The position numbers and the translations under genes were made by a program. 64,000 nucleotides of DNA from assembly GCA_965218875.1 (NCBI GenBank), contig CBDCMJ010000006.1, positions 1-64,000 of the forward strand, given 5' to 3'. This document shows, in pieces, positions 1 through 9,400 of this stretch. The first letter of the stretch is position 1; every line of letters begins with the position of its first letter. Under the pieces are notes generated by a model. The model made no database searches, was not told the DNA's origin, and saw nothing but the letters and a program-made list of their open reading frames with translations. This stretch comes from CBDCMJ01 sp965218875. GTDB lineage: Bacteria; Chloroflexota; Dehalococcoidia; Lucifugimonadales; UBA3495.

Positions 1-589
1 CTCGAAGGAAAACGTCTCTAGCCCGGCTACGTCGGCAAGACGCTTTCACTGTGAGAGCCGGCCTCCAACTCCTAGGCCACCTTCCTCATGCGAACGCCAA
101 CACCAATGAAACCCGCATACCTGAGCTGTATGGGAGAGGCCAGTGCCCCAATCCCATCGACTTCCTCCCACCACACCGGCCCGCCGTCCTGCTCTCGCCG
201 GATGCTTGTTCCGCCCCCTCCTTGACCAGCGCTTGCTTGAAGTCCTCCTGTTGACCATCCCCGGCCTTTTCTCATTCCTGACCGCCCCGCCTGCAATGTA
301 TCCTCGACGCAACCTGCCGTAAGGTGAAATGGCCGGCCATCGGCGCCCGTTTTCCTCCATCTCCCGACGGAATTAGCAATCCAACACCATGCGCTCTTCG
401 TATATTAAGTATCAGGTATCCCAATACCATAAGCCCTGATCCAGACACATAGAGAGGTGCATCCCCCAGGAGCGCAGCCGGACTGCTACAGAGCGGTCCG
501 GTGGGCCTCGCCCCTGACCCGGGCTCCGGTTTGCCGGCGGTGGGAACCAGGCAAAGGCTCTTGTCCCAGGGCAAAACGGAGGCGCGACG
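1..589. other. Left flank without a supported gene
   Basis: I see no convincing coding region here. Short open frames on both strands have arginine/proline-rich compositions typical of chance frames in GC-rich DNA. The last bases hold a purine-rich ribosome binding site (GGAGGCG) just before the ATG of the next gene. Confidence 0.5.
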
Positions 590-2359
590 ATGGCGCGGCG
601 AGAGCCGTTGAACGACGATGAAAGACGACTTCTGAAGATCACAGCCAGGATGCCGCTGGCCAGCGTGGCCAACCTGGCCCCGGTCCTGGGCATGGCCGAG
701 GACCGGGTGAGGCGGATGCTGGGAACCCTGCACTCCGCAGGCTGGGTGGAGTCGGTGGTGCGGGGCATGACGGAGCGTCGCCAGCACCGCTGGTTCCTGA
801 CCCGCAGGGCCGTGGACCTGCTCTACACCACCGGCCACCAGCACCCCAGCCCCAGGGAGGAAGCCAGGGCCGCCGGGCTGGCCCGGTTTCACCCCGAGGG
901 GGAACTGCCGGAGGACCACCGGGAGCGGTTCGCCCTCGATCACGACCATCCGGTCCACCTGGAAGACCAGGGCTACTCTCCCTTCGCTGCGGCAGGTCCG
1001 GTAGAGGATGAGTCCAGCGGCGACAGCCCAGGCCACGAGCACCCGCCCTGGACCGCCACGTCGCGCGGCATCGAGACCTCCCTGCGGCGGCTGGCCATGC
1101 TGGAGCCGGTCTACCGCCTGGCCCCCGACCTGATCCGCAGCGGCCGGGTCAACCTGCCTTCAACCGATCAGGCCGCCTCCAGGGAGGCCCGCATGACCGA
1201 CTTCCGGCTGCTCCGCCACGGCGGCTTCTACCAGGCCGTGGCCCGCTACGGCCCCGACGTGTGGACGCCCTTCACCTACGCCGGCCTTCACGCCACCGAA
1301 AGGGTGCTGCGGCGCAAGGAGCAGCACCGCCTCTGGGGCGTGGACTGCTACTCCCACGAGGAGGACCGCTACCTGCGCATCGGCAACCGGCTCTTCTACG
1401 AGGACCCGGACCAGCAGGTGGAACCCTCGGCCCAGATCGTGGTGGCCCATGACGCCTGGGCCCGGGAGCTGGCGCAAACCACCCTCACCGGCAACACGCC
1501 CACGGTGTTCTGCACCCCCGACGGCCAGTGCACCCCGGCCGTTGAACTGCGTCCCTCCCGGGACCTGGTGTCCGACCCCGCCGGCCATCCCACCGTGGGC
1601 CGGCCCGAGGCGGTGAACCTGTGGCTCAGGGACAACCCCGACATGGAGGCCATCGACGGCAGGACCGCCCACCGGCTGTTCATGACCGTCTGCCAGTTCC
1701 CCGCCATGCGGGCCTCCTGGCTGGCGGAGGTGGCGGGCGGGTCCTCGGGCGAGGTCAGCCGCCACCTGCGGCGGTTCGTCCAGACCGGCCTGGTGGCGGT
1801 GTTCGACGGGCGGCACTACCTCTCGGAGCCGGGCATGAAGCGGGCGGCCAACATGAGCCGGGTGCTGCCCTCGGTGATCCGCAGCCGCCACAGTGCCTAC
1901 CTGGACCGCTGGTACCGGGAGCATGAGCAGCGGCACAACGACGGGGTGAACCGCCTGGTGGCGCGTTTCGCCCGTGAGGGAGTGGAGGTCGTCGCTGGCT
2001 GGCGGGGCGAGGTCAACGTGCCCGGCCTGACCCAGGTGCGGCCCGACCTGCTGGTGCCGGTTGCCGAGGGGCCCTTCGGAGGGGGAGCCCACTACCTGGA
2101 GTTCGAGCGCCGGGCCGTGCGGACGTTGCAGGTGGCGGAAAAGCTGGGTCCCTACCGGCGGATGGCGGCCACGGGGCGTCCTTTGCCGCTCCTGATGGTC
2201 TGCGAGACGGCGCTGGGGGCGGAGAACTTCCAGGCGGAAGGCCGGCGGCTGCCGATGTTGACGGCGACGCTGGAGCGGGCGCTGGCCGGTCCCCTGACCG
2301 GAGGGGCAACGGCGTGGCGCCGGAACGGCACCCAGGTCGCGCTGCACTGCCGCCGGTAG
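590..2359 (+). CDS. Replication-relaxation-family protein (outer element)
   Basis: 589 residues. An N-terminal winged-helix-like segment (about residues 10-75) is followed by a middle region with a second helical DNA-binding-like segment (about 370-420, FPAMRASWLAEVAGGSSGEV). The C-terminal domain (about 450-560) contains RPDLLVPV and YLEFERRAVR, the acidic pattern of the replication-relaxation (Replic_Relax) family, found on plasmids and integrative elements of monoderm bacteria and presumed to act in replication initiation or DNA processing for transfer. The ATG is preceded by GGAGGCG at good spacing. A second, diverged member sits in the inner element at 21102-22736 and shares the LE.ERRAVR motif followed by a conserved PY.R. 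The family match is by eye; the biochemical role is inferred. Confidence 0.7.
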   Translation: MARREPLNDDERRLLKITARMPLASVANLAPVLGMAEDRVRRMLGTLHSAGWVESVVRGMTERRQHRWFLTRRAVDLLYTTGHQHPSPREEARAAGLARFHPEGELPEDHRERFALDHDHPVHLEDQGYSPFAAAGPVEDESSGDSPGHEHPPWTATSRGIETSLRRLAMLEPVYRLAPDLIRSGRVNLPSTDQAASREARMTDFRLLRHGGFYQAVARYGPDVWTPFTYAGLHATERVLRRKEQHRLWGVDCYSHEEDRYLRIGNRLFYEDPDQQVEPSAQIVVAHDAWARELAQTTLTGNTPTVFCTPDGQCTPAVELRPSRDLVSDPAGHPTVGRPEAVNLWLRDNPDMEAIDGRTAHRLFMTVCQFPAMRASWLAEVAGGSSGEVSRHLRRFVQTGLVAVFDGRHYLSEPGMKRAANMSRVLPSVIRSRHSAYLDRWYREHEQRHNDGVNRLVARFAREGVEVVAGWRGEVNVPGLTQVRPDLLVPVAEGPFGGGAHYLEFERRAVRTLQVAEKLGPYRRMAATGRPLPLLMVCETALGAENFQAEGRRLPMLTATLERALAGPLTGGATAWRRNGTQVALHCRR

Positions 2360-2603
2360 GGGGCCGGTTGGGACGCGTATCTCAGACCATTTCGTCCGCT
2401 AATCTCCCTCAATCCGCCGGCCCGGCGCGTCGGCAAAAGGGGTGAATCTTGATTGTCTCTCGCCGCTCGCATTACGGAACCCGTAAGGTCGCCGGGACGT
2501 TCGGGTTACCGGAGGAGCAGGAACCCCGCCCGGACCGATCAGGCCTCGTTGATCGCTTGGATGATGACAGGGCAGTATCGCGGAGACAGCCACCGGAACC
2601 ACG

Positions 2604-2909
2604 GTGCAGGCCAGATACTACATCAGCAGCCTGGAGGCGTCGGCTGAGCGGCAACTTACGGCAGCGCGAGGGCACTGGAGCATCGAGAACTCGCTGCACT
2701 GGAGCCTGGACGTAACCTTCCGGGAAGACCGGAGCCGGGGGCGCAAGGACCACGGCCCCCAGGACATGGCGACCCTGAGGCAGATCTCCACAACCTGCTG
2801 AAACGGGAAACCAGCCTGAAAGCAGGTATACATGGCAAGCGGCTGCAGGCCGGCTGAAGGGAGGATTACCTCCCTAAAGTCCTACTGGGTTAGGACGCGA
2901 TTGCCCTGG
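2604..2909 (+). pseudogene. ISAs1-family transposase C-terminal remnant
   Basis: The frame from 2604 encodes YYISSLEA, then GHWSIENSLHWSLDVTFRED and SRGRKDHGPQDMATLRQI, the signature end of ISAs1/H-repeat DDE transposases. The frame breaks near 2785 and continues in another frame as NLLKRETSLKAG and HGKRLQAG. It breaks again and resumes as EDYLPKVLLG before a TAG at 2892. The GCGATTGCCCTG at 2898-2909 right after the stop matches the terminal-repeat position of these elements. The N-terminal two thirds of a normal transposase (about 370 residues) is missing, so the gene is dead. Confidence 0.8.
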
Positions 2910-3090
2910 GGTGGGCATCAGGGCAATCGCATTTGGGAGTTTAGCCACGGTCATTCCCGCGAAGGCGGGAATCAGTGACCGAAGTCAGTGGAGACGTTCC
3001 GGAAATCAATCACACCCTAATCTCTGGACTCCGGCATTCGCCGCAGTGACGGGGTTTGAATTTCATATGCGATTGCCCTGATGCCCACCC
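2910..3090. repeat. MITE-like element with 22-bp inverted repeats
   Basis: The 22 bases at 2910-2931 recur as an exact reverse complement at 3069-3090. The shared end sequence CAGGGCAATCGC is also the inverted end of the adjacent ISAs1 remnant, so this looks like a non-autonomous derivative mobilised by such a transposase. The interior has a small hairpin (TTCCCGC...GCGGGAA near 2953-2971) and no coding capacity. Confidence 0.65.
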
Positions 3091-3330
3091 AAGCCTGGGT
3101 TGCATCCAGAGCATCCATCTGGTATCCTCTGCCCGCTTGTGCGACCGTCGCATACTCTTGTGAGGTGAGATAAATGCGTTTCAACCGTCTTTTGCATCTG
3201 ATAGCATTCCCTGGGAAGGCGCTTGGGGGACCTCCGGCTTCCGGTCCGGAAACCGGGAACAGGTCGGAGACTGCCGGCGCCTCCCGGGCTGATCGCTCCA
3301 CCGGTTCCCGCCGTTACCTGCCCCTGTCAA

Positions 3331-3343
3331 CCCCCCCCCCCCC
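3331..3343 (+). promoter_or_regulatory. 13-base C tract upstream of the giant surface gene
   Basis: Thirteen consecutive C residues followed by GACTTT lie 60-73 bases before the first possible start of the surface-protein gene. A 14-base tract with the same downstream CGACTTT lies upstream of the second surface-protein gene on its coding strand (43548-43561). Long homopolymer tracts near promoters of surface genes typically vary by slipped-strand mispairing; phase variation is inferred. Confidence 0.5.
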
Positions 3344-3403
3344 GACTTTCGCCCTCTAAAAAGCGCTGCCTGGCTGGCGGCGGTCCTGTCCCTGCCGGCT
3401 CGC

Positions 3404-6400
3404 GTGGGGCATAGGCGTGCGCCAGTGACCGCGCCCGCCCGCCTGCTGGCCGCCCTGGGACTGCTGGCGGCGCTGCTGCTGGCCGCATTCGCTTCGCTGC
3501 AGGCGCCGCCCCTCCAAGCGCAGACGGTTGACGTCACGCTGGTTAGCAACAGGGGCGAAGGATCAGTTGGCAGTGCAAATTCCATCTTTGCACAGAGATT
3601 TACGACGGGTCACGGTAGGTTCGGTAGCTTTACTATTTCCGAAGTTAAGTTGTTTGTCGCAATTGTTAGTGACTCGGAAATAGCTGAGGTCGCGATTCAC
3701 GAGGACAACGGGGGCGAACCGGGCGATCAGGTAGGTGAGGCCTTCAGTCCCCCCTCGTCGTACACAAATTTAAAACTCCATACCTTCAGTGCGCCGGACG
3801 ACCTCAGGCTCGACTCAGATACACCCTATTTCCTTGTGGTTAACGATAATAAGCCCCCCTTGCAAAGAATCGATTTAAGATATGCAAATGGTGCAGGGGA
3901 AACCGGAGAGCAGGGCTGGACAATCGACGACAAAACATTGCATAAAGCCCAACCAGAAGACAACTGGGGTCGAGGGCCCCTGCCGCTTCTTATCGAAATC
4001 CGCGGCACGGTGGCGCCGCCGCCGCCGTTGATAGCCACGAGCGAGTTGGAGTTGCTGGACAATCCTCTGGGCGACACGGAGCGGGTTGGCCCGGCGACTG
4101 ACGCTCCGGTGCATGCCCAGGCGTTCACGACGGGTTCGGACTTGGGCTACACGCTGACGAAGATCGAGTTGCACGTTTCCAGTTTTTCGACAATGGATGG
4201 TATAGGGCAGTCTCAGGAGCCCAACTTTCCGATCACGGTCAAGCTGAAGGAGGACAACGGGGGGGTGCCGGGGGCGCTGCTGTCGGAGTTGGTGGGGCCG
4301 GACAGGATCCAGGAGCATTCGTACCACACGTTCAGCGCGCCGGCGCCGGTCGAGCTGGAGCCCGAGACGCCGTACTGGGTCGTGGTCAACGAAGGGGTCC
4401 CGGCCCGCGCGGCCTGGATGCTCAGGGGCAGGAGCCACGTCCATTCGCCCCAAGACTTTTACGAATTGGATGATACGTATGACGAATTGATACCCACGGA
4501 TGAGGAGCTGCCTTTGATCCCCGACCTCGACCGCAGCGGCTTCGGCTGGACGATGATGAACGGGCACCTGACGAAGCGGCAGACGACGCCTGCAGACGCA
4601 TGGGGCAACCCGCACTACACCTCGCTGATCATGCGCCTGCACGGTCAGTTGCGGGTGGAGCAGAGCCTGGTTCAGCTCGACGACCTGGTGGTCCGCGATC
4701 ATCAACGCAACGAAGTCGCGCTGAGTCCGGCGTTCGCATCCGATCAGTTCGAGTACGATGCCGAGGTCGGGCATGAGGTCAGTCGGATCACCGTCTCGCG
4801 GACGAAGAGTGACTCGATGGCGGTGGTGTTCCGGCAGGACGCGTCGGGCGACGAGCTGCGGGACGCGAGCGAGAGCGAGCCTGGTTTCCAGATCGCGCTG
4901 GAAGCGCAGGTGCCGGGCGTGGCGGATGAGCCCAACGAGTTCAAGTTGAAGGTGAGGAGGCAGTTTCCGGGCTTGACCTATGGGGCGCAGACCTACACGC
5001 TCCGGGTCACGCGGGGGGCCGGACCGGGAGGCATCGTGCTTTCTGATCCGCTCATCAATAGCAGACGGGCAGCCAGCGGATATCCGGTTTACGTACGTCT
5101 CAGCCAGAAGCCGTCGGCCGACGTCGAGGTGACGCTCCCAGACTTCGGGAGGGGCCAAGTAGGTGTGCTCGGGTCGCCTATGACCTTCACCCCGTCCGAT
5201 TGGGATACGCCGCAGCGGCTGTACCTGAATTGGGATATCCCAGCTAGTACGAATTCGTCGCACACCGGCACGTACACGGCGGCCAGCGCGGACCCGCTGT
5301 TTGACGGCGCGGAGGCGCGCCAGGTCGTCAACCTGGATGCCAGTAGTCCGCCGGACTATCACGCGCACCGGATCAAGCCGCGTACGGGTCTGGAGCAGGG
5401 GGAGCGGGATTTGCCCGATGAGGAGGTGACGGTCTATCTGAACGCGCCGTACCACTCGGAACGGACGGTGGCGCCCAAGGGCGATTCGTGGACGCCGTTC
5501 GGGATCTGGGGCGACCGGGACCAGGACCGGGTCTGGGTGGCTGATGGGAGCCATTTCGGGATACATGCGCTGAACTTGTCGGACCTGCGCGAGGGGCGGA
5601 TCAGGCGCGAGACGGCGGAGGTGGGGAAGCACGCGACAGCGGCCGACTACGCAGCGGCCGGTTTCGACTACCGGTTCAACTACGACTGTCACTTCACGCC
5701 GCACGAGGCCACCGGCAAGCAGCCGGAGGACGGCGGCACGAGCAATGTGGATCTGACCGTGCTCTGGGGCGACGCGGATACGATCTGGGTGTTTAACAAT
5801 GCGCTCTCCAGGTTGGACGCGTACACCCGCCACGGCGCGCATGAGGGCGGTCGCTGCCAGGTGTACAACACGGTCCTTGATACGAACGGCAACGCCACGA
5901 CCGAGCACAAGCGGTTCAAGACGCCGTTCACGCGCGAATCGGGCGGCGACCGTTGGCTGAACTCCCCGCAGGCCGGCAGGGTGCAGTTCCTGGACGGCGT
6001 CTGGTCGGACGGTTCGACGATGTGGCTGAGCGGCCGGCCGGGCGGGATTTACAAGCTCGACCTGAGCAGCGGCAGGCTGACCACGTCGCCGGAGTTCGGA
6101 CAGTTCGCGACCTACGGCCTGTGGTCGGACGGCGAGACGATGTGGGTGGCCGGCGGCGGCTGGCTGCGGGCCTACGAGCTGGATACGGGCGCGCGGCGGG
6201 CCGGGTTCGACATCAAGCTGGACAATACCGAGCTGCCGGGCGACGTCTGGTCGGACGGCCAGACGATCTGGGTGACTTACCGGATCGGCGACCAGCACAG
6301 CGCTGTCGGCGTGATCGACGCCTACAGGCCGCCGGAGGCGTTCTTCGCCGCGCGGCCGCTGAGGAGTTCGAGCGCGACCGCCGTCGAGCCGCTGACGGCG

Positions 6401-9400
6401 AGCTTCAGCGGGGTGCCCGAGGCGCATGACGGCGCGCGCGAGTTCAGCCTGAGGCTGGCCTTCAGCGAAGACGTGAAGGCCTCGCCGCGCTCCCTGCTGA
6501 CCGGGTTGGTGGAAGAGCTGCGGGTGGTCGGCGGGACGCTGCGCGAGGCGGCGCGGGTCGACGGGCGCAGGGATCTGTGGGAGCTGACCCTGGTCCCGGA
6601 CGGGCCGGGACCGGTCTCGGTCCTGCTCTCGCCGGAGGAGGGTTGCGCGGGCTCCAGGGAGCTGTGCACGGCCGACGGTCGTCCGCTGAGCGGCTTCCTC
6701 GTCCTGAAGGTGCCGGGTCCGGACGGCGCGTCCGGTCCGCCGGCGTTTACGGGGCCGCCGCAGACGCCGTTGCGGCCGGAGGCGACGGTGATCTTCGCCG
6801 GCGGCGTCGATCTGAGCTGGGCCGAGACGCCGGGCGCGGAGGCCTACGAGGTGCAGACCTGGCGCAGCGGCTGGCTGGCCCTGCCCGGCGACGGCGTCGA
6901 GATCGGCTTCTACGGCGCGGGGGCGATCATCAGCGGGCTGGACCCGCAGTCTTCGCTCTGGTTCCGGCTGCGGGCCGTGAACGAGGAGGGCGTCTCGGAC
7001 TGGTCGCCGATGCTGCTGCACAACGCCACCAGCGAGTACACGCTGGGCGACCACGAGCGGCCGGAGAATGAAGCGGCGACGGGCGCGCCCCTGATTGCGG
7101 GGACGCCGAAGGCCGGCGCGACGCTCTGGGCCGATACCACGGCGATTGAGGACGGCAACGGTCTGGAGCAGTCGTGGTTCGCCTACCAGTGGCTGTCCGG
7201 CACGGACGGCGCGGAGACGGAGATCGCGGGCGAGACGCACCTCACCTATCTCGTCGCCGAGGCCGACGAAACGATCCGCGTCCGCGTGTCGTTCGTCGAC
7301 CGGGCCGGCTACGCCGAATCGGCAACCAGCGAGGCGCTGACCATAGGCGCGGCGGCAACCGCGGCGGTCAATACCCCGGCCACGGGCGCGCCGGCGATCA
7401 CGGGCGCGGCGCAGGTGGGCGAGACGCTGACGGCGGACACCTCGGGCATCGCCGACGTTGACGGGCTGAGCGGCGCGTCCTACAGCTACCAGTGGCTGGC
7501 CGGCGACGCCGACATCGACGGGGCCACGGCAGGGACCTACACCCTGGTCGACGCCGACGCGGGCAAGACCGTCAGGGTGAAGGTCTCCTTCACCGACGAC
7601 GCCGGCAACGAGGAGTCGCTGACCAGCGTGGCGACGGACGTGGTGGAGGTCCGGCCCAACAGCCCGGCCACCGGTCAGCCCACCATCTCTGGCACGGTCC
7701 AGGTGGGCGAGACGCTGACGGCGGACACATCCGCCATCGCCGACGCCGACGGGTTGACCAGCGTCGCTTACCAATACCAATGGCTGGCCGACGATGCCGA
7801 CATCGCCGGGGCCACTGTAGGGACCTACACCCTGGTGGACGCCGACGAGGGCAAGACCGTCAGTGTGCGGGTGACCTTCACCGACGACGCGGGCCACGAG
7901 GAGACGATGACCAGCGCGGAGACGGGGACGGTGAGCTTCGCGGTCCAGCAACAGATCGTGAACACGCCGGCCACGGGAGCGCCGCTGATAAGCGGCACGG
8001 TTCAGGTGGGAGAGATTCTGACGGCGGACACCTCGGGCATAGCCGACGCCGACGGGTTGAGCAGCGCGGTCTACCGCTACCAGTGGCTGGCGGACGATGC
8101 GGACATCGCCGGAGCGACGGACTCCAGCTACACCCCGACCGATGGCGACGAGGGCGCAATCATCAAGCTGCGCGTCTCGTTCACCGACGACGTGGGCAAT
8201 CAGGAGACGCTGACCAGCGCGGCCACCGATACGGTGGAGGCCCGACCCAACAGCCCGGCCACCAGTCAGCCCACCATCTCAGGAACAGTCCAGGTGGGCG
8301 AGACCCTGACGGCGGACACCTCCGGCATCGCCGACGCCGACGGGTTGACCAGCGTCGCTTACCAATACCAATGGCTGGCCGACGATGCCGACATCGCTGG
8401 GGCCACCGCCACGGCCTACACCCTGACCGATAGCGAAGAAGGCAAGACCGTCAGGGTGCGGGTATCCTTCACCGACGACGCGGGCAACGAGGAGACACTG
8501 ACCAGCGCGGCGACAGAGCCGGTCAGCTTCGCGGTCCAGCAACAGATCGTGAACACGCCTGCCACTGGCCAACCCGCCATCTCTGGCACGGCCCAGGTTG
8601 GCGAGACGCTGACGGCGGACACCTCCGGCATCGCCGACCAGGACGGGCTGAGCAGCGCGGTCTACAGCTACCAGTGGCTGGCCGACGATGCCGACATCGC
8701 CGGAGCGACGGCAGGGACCTACACCCTTGTGGACGCCGACGAGAGCAAGACCGTCAGGGTGCGCGTCTCGTTCACCGACGACGCCGGCAACGAGGAGACG
8801 CTGACCAGCGCGGCGACGGACGTGGTGGAGGCGCGACCCAACAGCCCGGCCACCGGGCAGCCCACCATCTCGGGGACGGCGCAGGTGGGCGAGACGCTGA
8901 CGGGGGATACCTCCGGCATCGCCGACGGTGATGGGTTGACCAATGTTGCCTACAGCTACCAATGGCTGGCCGACGGGGCGGACATCGCCGGAGCGACGGC
9001 AGGGACCTACACCCTGGCCGATGCCGACGAGGGCGCTGCCGTCCAGGCACGGGTCTCCTTCACCGACGACGCGGGTAACGAGGAGACGCTGACCAGCGCG
9101 GCGACCGCTACGGTGGAGGGACGACCCAACAGTCCGGCGACGGGAGCGCCGAGCACCAGCGGCACGGTGCAGGTGGGCGAGACGCTGACGGCGGACACGT
9201 CTGGCATCTCCGACGAGGACGGGTTGACCAGCGTTACCTACCGCTACCAGTGGCTGGCCGACGACGCTGCAATCGCTGACGCCACCGCCACGGCCTACAC
9301 CCTGGTAGACGCCGACGAGGGAACTGTCATCAGTGTGCGGGTGAGTTTTACAGATGATGCAGGCAACGAGGAGTCGCTGACCAGCGCGGCGACCGGTACG

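Noticed and set aside
46..360. Minus-strand open frames at the left edge
   Set aside because: Arginine/glycine-rich, overlapping in two frames, with no start signal or family resemblance.
3875..7951. 1358-codon open frame antisense to the giant surface gene
   Set aside because: It is the shadow of a GC-rich, repetitive coding sequence: arginine/valine/glycine-rich, mirrors the repeat period, no start signal and no family.
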